From Myxococcales bacterium (GTDB lineage: Bacteria > Myxococcota_A > Polyangia > Polyangiales > Ga0077539): a stretch of 64,000 bases of DNA. Shown here piece by piece: positions 1 to 9,930 of this stretch. Both the position numbers and the translations under genes were made by a program. Within the stretch, counting starts at the first letter, position 1, and every line of letters begins with the position of its first letter. The notes beneath the pieces are model-generated. The model saw only the letters and a list, made by a program, of their open reading frames with translations. It was not told the DNA's origin and did no database searches. The DNA is taken from positions 1 through 64,000 of the forward strand of contig JAEUKI010000011.1 in the NCBI GenBank assembly GCA_016793325.1, written 5' to 3'.

Positions 1-2808
<2,808 letters not shown>

Positions 2809-2848
2809 TGCCGTCTTTTCTGCCGCTGAATGCCGTTGAGAACTCGAG

Positions 2849-2868
2849 CTGACTGACTCGTCAGTCAG
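2849..2868. promoter_or_regulatory. Perfect inverted repeat, candidate TetR operator
   Basis: CTGACTGA, a 4-base spacer CTCG, then TCAGTCAG: eight bases on each side match exactly. It lies 41-60 bases upstream of the activase start on the minus strand and about 95 bases upstream of the plus-strand DUF302 gene. TGACTGA/TCAGTCA half-sites are typical of TetR-family operators, and a TetR gene starts at 3442. The palindrome is seen directly; binding by that regulator is inferred. Confidence 0.6.
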
Positions 2869-2963
2869 AGGAAGCTACCACCACCCCCACCCCAGCGCGC
2901 AAGTCCTGCGCCCCTCGGAAATGCCTCCGCACCCATCGGGCTTCCCGATGGCTCGAACCCGCG

Positions 2964-3368
2964 ATGCTGAACTTCGACGTTTCCTACGCGATCACCCGCC
3001 GCCTCTCGGGAACCACCCTCGCCCGAGCGCGCGAGCGGATCACCGCCGCGCTGCAAGCCGAGGGCTTCGGCGTGCTCACCGAGATCGATCTGCAAGCCAC
3101 GCTCGAGAAGAAGATCGGCGCCCACGTCGCGCCCTACGTGATCCTCGGCGCATGCAACCCGCACCTCGCGCACCAGGCCATCACCCACGAGCCCGCCGTC
3201 GGCCTGCTGCTGCCGTGCAACGTCGTCGTCGCGCAAGACGGTGACGAAATCGTGCTGTCCGCGGTCGCGCCGAAGGCCATGTTCGCCGCGCTGCCCGACG
3301 CGACGAAGCTCGCTTCGGTCGCAGAGGACGCCGACGGGAGGCTGCGTCGCGCGATCGCCAACGCTTGA
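2964..3368 (+). CDS. DUF302 domain protein
   Basis: A 134-residue cytoplasmic protein that is a single DUF302 domain. Visible landmarks are an N-terminal strand (LNFDVSYAITRRL), a helix ending in LQAEGFGVLTEIDLQATL, the K-K-x-G step, and YVILGACNPHLAHQAI followed by a strand with VGLLLPCNVVV. DUF302 proteins are small, widespread and of uncertain function, often linked to redox or metal stress. No signal peptide is visible. The gene is divergent from the activase, with the 2849-2868 inverted repeat between them, and lies 73 bases upstream of the TetR gene on the same strand. It may share the activase's regulation. Confidence 0.8.
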   Translation: MLNFDVSYAITRRLSGTTLARARERITAALQAEGFGVLTEIDLQATLEKKIGAHVAPYVILGACNPHLAHQAITHEPAVGLLLPCNVVVAQDGDEIVLSAVAPKAMFAALPDATKLASVAEDADGRLRRAIANA

Positions 3369-3441
3369 TTGTGTGGGTCGCGTCGAAATCCGTGGGCAAA
3401 CGCCGGCCACACTTGGTGTACGTTCGCGGCGAGACCCAGCC

Positions 3442-4101
3442 GTGCGAGCGACGCGCCCCCCCGTAGACAAGAGCGAACGACGCGGTGACCTGCTGCGCGC
3501 GGCGCGACGCGTGTTCGCGACGCAGGGCTACCACGAGGCCAAGGTCGACGACATCGCCGCGCAGGCCGGCGTCGCCAAGGGGACGTTCTACCTCTACTTC
3601 AAGGACAAGCGCTCGGTGTTCGTCGAGCTCTTGGGCGCCCTCTTCGAGCGAATCACCAAGGCGATCCTCCGCGTCGACGTCGCCCAAGACGTCCCCGAGC
3701 AAGTGAAGCACAACATCCGCGCGATCCTCGCGGTGCTGCTCGACGAGCCCGAGACGACGCGGCTGTTGCTCACCCACGCGGCGGGCATGGACAAAGACTT
3801 CACCGAGAACCTCCGCGCGTTCGACCAGGGCGTGCGGCAGCTGCTCACCGAGAGCCTCACGGACGGGCAAGCCCTCGGGATCGTCGCGCCCGGAGATCCC
3901 AGTCTCTACGCGATCTTCGCGATCGGAGCGCTCAAAGAAGTGCTGCTCACGAGCGCGACCAGCGCGACCTCCGTCGACCGCGAGGCGATCGTCAAAGCCC
4001 TCTACGCGCTGCTCGAGCATGGATTTCTTCGGGCAGCCCCCGAAGAGATCGAGAGGAAGCCCCCAAGCCGTTCGACGGTACTACGCTCGAAGAAGCCGTG
4101 A
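3442..4101 (+). CDS. TetR/AcrR family transcriptional regulator
   Basis: A 219-residue repressor-type protein. The N-terminal helix-turn-helix is clear: LLRAARRVFATQGYHEAKV, then DDIAAQAGVAKGTFYLYFKD and KRSVFVELL. The remainder is a helical ligand-binding domain that gives no ligand clue. The frame is open further upstream, but the head of the HTH fixes the start close to the GTG at 3442; no ATG is available there. It is the only regulator next to the 20-bp palindrome at 2849-2868, so it probably controls the activase and the DUF302 gene. Its stop overlaps the next gene by four bases (GTGA), suggesting coupled translation. Confidence 0.88.
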   Translation: MRATRPPVDKSERRGDLLRAARRVFATQGYHEAKVDDIAAQAGVAKGTFYLYFKDKRSVFVELLGALFERITKAILRVDVAQDVPEQVKHNIRAILAVLLDEPETTRLLLTHAAGMDKDFTENLRAFDQGVRQLLTESLTDGQALGIVAPGDPSLYAIFAIGALKEVLLTSATSATSVDREAIVKALYALLEHGFLRAAPEEIERKPPSRSTVLRSKKP

Positions 4102-4589
4102 CTCCCCTCGCCCGCTCCGCGCTCGTCGCGCTCTGTGCCTTGCTCGTCACGCCGGTCGCCGCCGCGCTTCGCGCGCCCACGCCCGGCTGGGTCCTCGAAC
4201 CGGGCCGCGCGCTCGGGCCCATCACCATGGGGATGACCCGTGCCGAGCTTGGCCGCGTCGGCCCCGTGTCTCCGCACCCCGCAGGGAGCCTCGGCCCCAA
4301 CGTCCTCGTGAGCCGCGCGTGGACCTTCTTTCTCGACCCGCAGGGCCGCCTCCGCATCGCGCGAAGGCCCCTCGGCCTCACGCCGGGCGTGGTCATCGCA
4401 GGTCGTCGCATCGCGCCCGCCGCGACGCTCAACGACATCGCGCGCATGCGCATCGCGGGCTGCACCCCCATCCAACGCCGCATCGGTGGAAACGTGATCA
4501 CCTGCCGCGCCCGCTGGGGCTGGACGCACTTCACCGAGGGAGCGGTCTCGCGCGGACGCGTCGAGGTCGACATCTCGCGCGACCGCTGA
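4098..4589 (+). CDS. Exported hypothetical protein
   Basis: 163 residues starting at a GTG that overlaps the TetR stop. An N-terminal signal peptide is plausible (short basic start, hydrophobic LVALCALLVTPVAAAL, Ala-x-Ala-type cleavage region). The mature part begins with WVLEPGRALGPITMGMTRAEL, a pattern common in small periplasmic proteins where a short helix follows 'GxITLGMTxxEV', and contains two cysteines that could form a disulfide. I do not recognise a named family. Being coupled to a TetR gene does not assign it a role. It converges on the NADAR gene, with six bases between the stops. Confidence 0.65.
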   Translation: MTPLARSALVALCALLVTPVAAALRAPTPGWVLEPGRALGPITMGMTRAELGRVGPVSPHPAGSLGPNVLVSRAWTFFLDPQGRLRIARRPLGLTPGVVIAGRRIAPAATLNDIARMRIAGCTPIQRRIGGNVITCRARWGWTHFTEGAVSRGRVEVDISRDR

Positions 4590-4595
4590 GCGCGC

Positions 4596-5048
4596 TCACG
4601 CGTTGGAGGCGAGCTCCGCGCGGATCTCCATCAAGATCACGCCGAGCATGTTCTTTCCTGCGCCGGACGTGCCGCAGCCCCAGTAGTGATCGCCCGTCGT
4701 CTTCTCGACGAGCTTCGCGTCCCCTGTGTCCAAGAGCTGCGCTGCGATCTCGGGGTGCTGCGCGAACTTCGCTCGCACGGCCTTGCGCATCACGTCGTCC
4801 TTCACGCTCTCCCAGTCGCGCCGCAGCGGTCGCGTGCGCTCGCGGCCACGACTCGCGGCTTCTTTCGGCGTCTTGGCGGCGCGCACTTCTTCTTCGTGCG
4901 GCGTGCCCACAAACTTCTGCGCCTGAAAGTAGTGCTCGGTCGTCGCCCAGCGCTTGCCGTCGAGATGAATCGAATAGCGAGCAAAATTGCTCATGTACCC
5001 GTGTTCATCGGTCGTCGAATAAAAGTAGATCACCCGAGGCTCTTCCAC
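4596..5048 (-). CDS. NADAR domain N-glycosidase (YbiA-like)
   Basis: 150 residues that are essentially one NADAR domain: MSNFARYSIHLDGKRWATTE, then HYFQAQKF, the GR...LRRDWESVKDDVM block, and LLDTGDAKLVEKTTGDHYWG. The residues usually conserved in YbiA/NADAR proteins look intact. Characterised members hydrolyse N-glycosidic bonds in riboflavin intermediates, and others remove ADP-ribose from guanine as partners of DarT1-type toxins. No DarT-like gene is in view. The GTG at 5048 is chosen because it directly precedes the domain (VEEPRVIYFYS); the frame runs further upstream in sequence that does not look coding. The next gene is divergent and encodes a nucleoside-deaminase-like protein. Confidence 0.85.
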   Translation of the reverse strand: MEEPRVIYFYSTTDEHGYMSNFARYSIHLDGKRWATTEHYFQAQKFVGTPHEEEVRAAKTPKEAASRGRERTRPLRRDWESVKDDVMRKAVRAKFAQHPEIAAQLLDTGDAKLVEKTTGDHYWGCGTSGAGKNMLGVILMEIRAELASNA

Positions 5049-5199
5049 GATCGTCTCCGTTCGCCGAATTAGTTGCGAAGTGCTACTAAGCTCGTGTCCC
5101 GCCCTCGGCAAGCGTCGTGGTTGCTCGAAACGAGATTTTCTCGCAACACTCGCGGCTCGCCTTCTACGCCCCACTCCCTTCGAAGCGATCGCTGGTCTC

Positions 5200-5793
5200 G
5201 TGAACGTTCCCCTCCCCTTCGCGCTCGGCGCGCACGCCCTCCCCGACCTCGTCCGCGACGCCGCCGCTGCGTTCGTCGAGCGCGACGATCGCTCGCCCGA
5301 AGCCCGCGCGCGCCTCGTGATCCAGCTCTCGAAGCTCTCGACCGAGCTCGACAACGGCGGCCCCTTCGGCGCAGCGATCTTCGACGCGGACGACAAGCTC
5401 GTGTCCGTTGGAATCAACCGCGTCGTCCCTTGGGGCAGCTACGAGTTTCACGCAGAGGGCGTCGCGCTCGCGCTCGCCAAGACCGTCGCGCCCGAGCACT
5501 TCATGCTCCCCGAGCGCTGGTCCCTCGTGACCTCGTCGGCGCCCTGCTGCATGTGCTTCGGTCGCATCTTCTGGAGCGGCCTGCGCGGCCTCGCCATCTG
5601 CGCCCGCCGCGAAGACGTCGAGTCGCTCACGGGCTTCGACGAAGGCCCCATCCCCGATGAGTGGCAGTCGCTGCTCCGCGCGCGGAGCTTCACAGTCACC
5701 GAAGACATCCTTCGCGACGAAGCGCGCGCGGTCCTCGCGGCGTACAAGGGCCCCCTCTATCAGCGCGCCTCCGGCGACGGCCCCGCCCAATGA
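5200..5793 (+). CDS. Cytidine/guanine deaminase-like nucleoside deaminase
   Basis: About 197 residues of the CDA-fold deaminase family. The zinc site is complete: FHAEGVALALA supplies the His and catalytic Glu, and SSAPCCMCFGRIFWSG the PCxxC cysteines. NGGPFGAAIFDADDKLVSVG resembles the guanine deaminase/TadA group rather than free cytidine deaminases. The substrate cannot be set from sequence. The start is uncertain: GTG at 5200 fits the domain, while an in-frame GTG at 5080 would add 40 residues almost up to the divergent NADAR gene. The stop overlaps the next start (ATGA), so the following membrane protein is probably translated with it. Confidence 0.8.
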   Translation: MNVPLPFALGAHALPDLVRDAAAAFVERDDRSPEARARLVIQLSKLSTELDNGGPFGAAIFDADDKLVSVGINRVVPWGSYEFHAEGVALALAKTVAPEHFMLPERWSLVTSSAPCCMCFGRIFWSGLRGLAICARREDVESLTGFDEGPIPDEWQSLLRARSFTVTEDILRDEARAVLAAYKGPLYQRASGDGPAQ

Positions 5794-6245
5794 ACGTCGT
5801 CGTGCTCGCGCTCGCCGTGCTCGTCGGCGTCGCGTCCGTCATTCAAGCCGCGCTCAACCGCAGAATCTCCGCCGCGTGGGGCCTGCCCGCGGCCATCGTC
5901 CTCAACGCGCTCGTCCTCGTCACGTGCGCCACGATCCTCTATGCGCTCTCGCGCGCCGGCGCGACGCCGAGCGAGCTGTTTCGACCGAAGCCCGAGGCCT
6001 TCTCGAACCCGCGCTGGTGGTACCTATTGCCCGGCCTGCTCGGCCTCGTCATCGTCGCCGCGCTCCCGCTCGCCATCTCGAAGGTCGGCGCCCTGCAAAT
6101 CTTCGTCACCGTCGTCGCCGGTCAGATGCTCGCGGGCCTCGTGTGGGACAAGATCGTCGAGGGCGTCGCGATCACCCCGTCGCGCGTCGCCGGCGTGCTG
6201 CTCGTGATCGTCGGCGCCGCGATCGCGTCCGTGCGCCCGAGCTGA
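5790..6245 (+). CDS. DMT-superfamily membrane protein, YdcZ/DUF606 type
   Basis: 151 residues with about five hydrophobic helices: VVVLALAVLVGVASVIQAAL at the N-terminus, then AAIVLNALVLVTCATILYAL, WWYLLPGLLGLVIVAALPLA, a helix over ALQIFVTVVAGQMLAGLVWD, and VAGVLLVIVGAAIASVRPS. The layout and the NRRISAAWGLP loop match the YdcZ/DUF606 family, half-size relatives of drug/metabolite transporters that usually work as pairs. Only one copy is here, so it may form a homodimer. It is translationally coupled to the deaminase upstream and convergent with xdhC. The substrate is unknown. Confidence 0.82.
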   Translation: MNVVVLALAVLVGVASVIQAALNRRISAAWGLPAAIVLNALVLVTCATILYALSRAGATPSELFRPKPEAFSNPRWWYLLPGLLGLVIVAALPLAISKVGALQIFVTVVAGQMLAGLVWDKIVEGVAITPSRVAGVLLVIVGAAIASVRPS

Positions 6246-6268
6246 CTCTCGAAATTGCGCCCCATCAT

Positions 6269-7063
6269 TCAAGTGTCGCGCGCGACGAGCAGCTCCGCCG
6301 CCACGCTCACGGCGATCTCCGCGGGCTTGCTCTTGCCGAGCTTCAGGCCGATCGGGCACCGAAGGGCGGCCACGGCCTCCTCCGAGACGCCGCCCTCGAC
6401 GAGCTCGCGCCGCAGCCTCGCGCCCTTCACGGCGCTGCCCATCACGCCGATGTACCGCGCGCGGCCCCACGCGAAGAGCGCGCGAAGCACAGGGAGGTCC
6501 GTCGCGTGCCCCTGCGTCATCACCACGACGAACGCCCCCGCGGGGAGCGTCTCGACGACGCTCGGCAGCGACGCTTCGACACACGCTTTCAAGTTCGCCC
6601 GACGCGGCAGGCGCTCGACCCACTCGGCGCGGCTGTCGTACACGCGCAGCGAGCACTCGAGCGTCGAGAGCAGCCGCACGAGCGACTGCGCGACGTGCCC
6701 CGCGCCGAACACCACGACGTCCCAGCGCCGCGCGCCGAACAGCTCGTACACGAGCGTCACTTCGCCGCCGCACGTCATCCCGATGTCGCGCTGGAGATTG
6801 ACGACCTCGACCGAGCACGCCTCGCCGCCTCCATCGATCGACGCGAGCGCGCGCGCGAGGGCGTGGGCCTCGAGGCGGCCGCCGCCGATCGTTCCGCACG
6901 CGAGCCCCGAGCGCGTGGCGACGAGCTTCGCGCCGATCTCTTGCGGCGCAGACCCGCGCACCGAGGCGAGCGTCACCGAGACGCACTCGACGCCCTCTCG
7001 CACGAGCGCCGCGAGCGTCGCGAGAACGTCGGCTTGTCCGTCCGATCGATCGTCGTCGTTCAT
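6269..7063 (-). CDS. XdhC/CoxI family molybdoenzyme maturation protein
   Basis: 264 residues. The N-terminal XdhC domain carries GSAPQEIGAKLVATRSG and CGTIGGGRLEAHAL; the C-terminal Rossmann-type XdhC_C domain has VVVFGAGHVAQSLVRLL, then VVVMTQGHATDLPVLRAL, RYIGVMGSAVKGARL and CPIGLKLGKSKPAEIAVSVA. Family members bind molybdenum cofactor, help sulfurate it and insert it into xanthine dehydrogenase-type enzymes. No xdhAB or coxL gene lies in the window, so the client is elsewhere. Start ATG at 7063. It converges on the YdcZ-like gene. The neighbouring deaminase could hint at purine metabolism, but that is only a suggestion from proximity. Confidence 0.9.
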   Translation of the reverse strand: MNDDDRSDGQADVLATLAALVREGVECVSVTLASVRGSAPQEIGAKLVATRSGLACGTIGGGRLEAHALARALASIDGGGEACSVEVVNLQRDIGMTCGGEVTLVYELFGARRWDVVVFGAGHVAQSLVRLLSTLECSLRVYDSRAEWVERLPRRANLKACVEASLPSVVETLPAGAFVVVMTQGHATDLPVLRALFAWGRARYIGVMGSAVKGARLRRELVEGGVSEEAVAALRCPIGLKLGKSKPAEIAVSVAAELLVARDT

Positions 7064-7220
7064 CGAAGGCCGTGATCGTGCCCGAGCCGACGGCGGCGCG
7101 CGACAACGGACGTACACCCCAGGCGCGCCGCGCATTTTCGCGCGCGCCCTCGCGCCCCGAGGCCTCGGCGCCGCGGTAGAACGTCCCGAGCGCATCGATC
7201 CCCACGCACCAAGGCGACCC

Positions 7221-8006
7221 ATGACGTACCGAGACGAAACCACCGCGCTCCGCGAGCGCAACGCCGCGCTCGAAGCCGAGCTCGCCGACAAGTCGCGGGC
7301 GCTCGCGCTGTACGCCTCGCCCGAAGCGCCGCCCGCGCTCCCGACGCGAAACCTCCGAAGCCAGCGCGTCGCCGTCGCGCTGCTCGTCGCGGGCGCTCTG
7401 CCGTTCTTGCTCGCCGTCTTGATCGGAGCGCTGACCACAGTCCGCCCTCCGTACGACGTCATTTTTCCCATCGCCGGCGCGTCGTCGCTCGTCATCGTGT
7501 CGCTCGGATTTCTCGCGCTCGTGCTCTCGCGCTGGTTCGTCGCCCCGACGGGCCGAGCGCTGCTCACGTCCGTCGGCCAGGGGTTCTTCGTGACGTTTCC
7601 CGGGCAGGGCCGCTTCGTGTGGCCGCTGTCCACCGTTCGCGTCGTGTCGATCGAGCCGCGCTCGGCGCAGTCGACGATCGAATGCAGGCTGAAGGACGAC
7701 GCGCGCGCGACGATCCGAGCGACCGTCGTCGTCGCCCCCGTCGAGACGCGCGACGGCGTCGAGCGCTTCGCGCGCCGTTGGTCGCCCGCCCAAGAACGCG
7801 AGATCGCGCCCTTCGTTCAGACGATCGTCGACGGGGTCGCGCGCGAGGTGTTCGCGCACTTCGTCGCGCGCGAGGTCGACGCCGAGCGCTCGAGGATCAA
7901 CGACGAAATCGAGTCGCGGATGCGCGACGACCTCGAGCGAGCCGCCCTGTCGATCTCGCACTGCGCGTTCACCGTCGAGCGAATCGAGGTAGCATCGCCC
8001 GCGTGA
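7221..8006 (+). CDS. SPFH/Band 7-like membrane protein
   Basis: 261 residues. An N-terminal heptad-rich segment (RDETTALRERNAALEAELAD) precedes two hydrophobic helices (VAVALLVAGALPFLLAVLIG and VIFPIAGASSLVIVSLGFLA). The part after them looks like a divergent SPFH/Band 7 domain: GQGFFVTFPGQGRFVWPL, strands around VRVVSIEPRS, then a charged C-terminal helix with HFVAREVDAERSRINDEIES. SPFH proteins form membrane rings or scaffold microdomains. The match is by pattern and is not strong. Its stop overlaps the GTG of the following lipoprotein gene by four bases, so the two are probably one transcription and translation unit. Confidence 0.6.
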   Translation: MTYRDETTALRERNAALEAELADKSRALALYASPEAPPALPTRNLRSQRVAVALLVAGALPFLLAVLIGALTTVRPPYDVIFPIAGASSLVIVSLGFLALVLSRWFVAPTGRALLTSVGQGFFVTFPGQGRFVWPLSTVRVVSIEPRSAQSTIECRLKDDARATIRATVVVAPVETRDGVERFARRWSPAQEREIAPFVQTIVDGVAREVFAHFVAREVDAERSRINDEIESRMRDDLERAALSISHCAFTVERIEVASPA

Positions 8007-8935
8007 AGCGCTCGACCCTCGCGATCGCCGCCGCGACTCTGATTTCGTGTGCGAGCCGGACGTCGCAACAGCCATCGACCAGCGTCCCCGTCGACCCCCG
8101 CCCCGAACCCGTCGCGCAGCCACAGGACGCAGCGACGGTCGAGCCGTCGGACACGGGAGCGCCCTCGAGCCCCGACGCAAACACGGTCGCCCGCGACGAC
8201 CGAGACGCCTCTGCGAACGCCGTCGCCGCGGCGCGGCCCCTGTACTACGAGCGCGAGATCACCGAGCAAGACCTCGTCGGCCGCTCGCTGCGCGAGCTCG
8301 CGATCCTTCGCAACACGCCGTACGCGCGGATGGGGCACACCTTTCGTCGCCCTTGGCTCGATGAGTACTTTCGCGCGCAGCCTTGGTACCAACCGCGCCG
8401 CGTGGTGCAAGAGCAAGAGCTGTCCGCGCTCGACCGACGCAACGCGCGATTCGTCGGGACCTACGACAACGCCCTCGCCGACGCGCGGCTCGACGAGATG
8501 GCCCGCGCGCTCGAAGCGCGAAACCGCGATGGCTCCCTCAGCGACGGCGACAGCGTCGAAGCGGTGCTCCTCTCGCAGCGCGTGGGTCGACAGATCGTCC
8601 TCACCCGCGCGAGCGCCCCGAGGCGAAGCACGCCGCTCGATGACCCGTCGATGCTCGACGAAGTCCTCACGCGACAGCAGCTGTCCGCGATGTCCATCCG
8701 CGATCTGTGGCTGCTTCGCAACACGATCTACGCCCGTCGCGGGCGGCCGTTTCGCTCGAACGCGCTCTTGATGTACTTCGACGGCGTCGACTGGTACCAG
8801 CCGGACACCGCGTACAACGACGCGCGTCTTCGCCGCGTCGATCGGCAAAACCTCCGCTTGATTCAGTCGGTCGAAGCGGAGTCCGGAGGGCCGACCAACG
8901 CTCGCGACGAAGACGAAATGATGAACGGCGCTTGA
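8003..8935 (+). CDS. Lipoprotein with two YARHG domains
   Basis: 310 residues. The signal sequence ends in a lipobox (ATLISC), followed by a long Ser/Pro/Asp-rich linker. Two YARHG-type repeats are visible: LRELAILRNTPYARMGHTFR with the continuation to WYQP, and IRDLWLLRNTIYARRGRPFR with its own WYQP. They are separated by about 130 residues. YARHG domains occur in envelope proteins and are thought to be extracytoplasmic binding modules. The GTG at 8003 overlaps the preceding stop. A GC hairpin follows the gene at 8946-8964. Confidence 0.82.
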   Translation: MKRSTLAIAAATLISCASRTSQQPSTSVPVDPRPEPVAQPQDAATVEPSDTGAPSSPDANTVARDDRDASANAVAAARPLYYEREITEQDLVGRSLRELAILRNTPYARMGHTFRRPWLDEYFRAQPWYQPRRVVQEQELSALDRRNARFVGTYDNALADARLDEMARALEARNRDGSLSDGDSVEAVLLSQRVGRQIVLTRASAPRRSTPLDDPSMLDEVLTRQQLSAMSIRDLWLLRNTIYARRGRPFRSNALLMYFDGVDWYQPDTAYNDARLRRVDRQNLRLIQSVEAESGGPTNARDEDEMMNGA

Positions 8936-8945
8936 TAGCGCCACA

Positions 8946-8964
8946 GAGGCCCCGGGCGGGCCTC
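8946..8964. terminator. Bidirectional hairpin between convergent genes
   Basis: GAGGCCC, loop CGGGC, GGGCCTC: a perfect 7-bp GC stem that lies between the YARHG gene and the converging CapA-like gene. There is no clear run of T on either side, so it would be an imperfect intrinsic terminator or a 3'-end stabiliser. Confidence 0.5.
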
Positions 8965-8967
8965 GAA

Positions 8968-9930
8968 TCACCGAGAGAAGAGAGACAGCGGTGCGGCGAG
9001 CGCGCCCGCGTCGGCGCGCGTCTGCACGTCGAGCGCGCGGAGCAGCGCGAACGAAGCGCCTTCTTCCCCGCCGAATCGCGCGGCGCGACCGTCGAGCCCC
9101 GCCTCGAGCGGCGCGACGTCCGCCGCGACGACGCCCCGCGCGTCGACCGTGGCGCGGAGCACGAGCCCCTCGGTCTCGCGCGAACACGCACAAGAAAACA
9201 AGAGGTTGCCCAGCCCCCACGCGATCAACGTCTCGCGATCACGCGTGATCGGCGCGATGGTGTGCGTCCCGTGCGCAACAACGATCGTCACACGCTCGTC
9301 GACCGCCTCTCGCACAGCCGCGCGGAGCTCCGCGGGCGGCGGCGAATAGAGCGGCGGCGCTGTGACGTGCAACGAGAGCACGCGCACCGGCGCGAGCGAG
9401 CGCATCCGAGCGAACAGCGCGCGAAAGGACCGCGACTCCCCGCGGCGAAGATCGAGCGCGACCCACGCCACGCGGAGCCCCGGCGCTGGCTCGGTCACCA
9501 CGGGCTCGTCGCGCTCTCCAACCGGCTCGATCGCCGCGGATCGAACCCGCGCCGCGCTGCGCGAACGAGAACCGGGGCCGTCGTCGTCCGCGTGATTGTT
9601 CGCGATCGACGCGACGCGAACCCCTGACGCGCGCAGCGACGCGAGCGCGCGACGATCGTTGACGAGCCGCTCGGCGGTCGACGCGCCAGCGCCCTCGACG
9701 ACCGCGCCTTCGAGGTTGACGAACCCGTACGCGCCCGCAAGCTCGGCGGTGAGCGACGATCGCTCGAAGAGCGCGCTCACGTTTGTGCCGACGTGGACGT
9801 CGCCGCCGAACCAGAGCACGGCCGACGGTCGCAGCGGCGCGCGCGGAGCGTCGCGACGGCAGCTCACCAACGCACAACAAATCAAGACGCGCAGCGCCGC
9901 GCGCGCGACCGGCGCCCCAGGCGACGTCAC
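8968..9930 (-). CDS. CapA/PgsA-type metallophosphatase-like lipoprotein
   Basis: 320 residues. The lipobox is at LICCALVSC. The core follows the PGA_cap (CapA) pattern of calcineurin-like phosphoesterases: WFGGDVHVG, YGFVNLEGAVV, VASIANNHADDD, IVVAHGTHTIAPI and IAWGLGNLLFS. CapA proteins take part in poly-gamma-glutamate capsule export, but many relatives sit in other envelope settings and no capBC gene is near. The GTG at 9930 overlaps the upstream stop in GTGA. It is the last of four coupled minus-strand lipoprotein genes (13896 down to 8968). Confidence 0.75.
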   Translation of the reverse strand: MTSPGAPVARAALRVLICCALVSCRRDAPRAPLRPSAVLWFGGDVHVGTNVSALFERSSLTAELAGAYGFVNLEGAVVEGAGASTAERLVNDRRALASLRASGVRVASIANNHADDDGPGSRSRSAARVRSAAIEPVGERDEPVVTEPAPGLRVAWVALDLRRGESRSFRALFARMRSLAPVRVLSLHVTAPPLYSPPPAELRAAVREAVDERVTIVVAHGTHTIAPITRDRETLIAWGLGNLLFSCACSRETEGLVLRATVDARGVVAADVAPLEAGLDGRAARFGGEEGASFALLRALDVQTRADAGALAAPLSLFSR

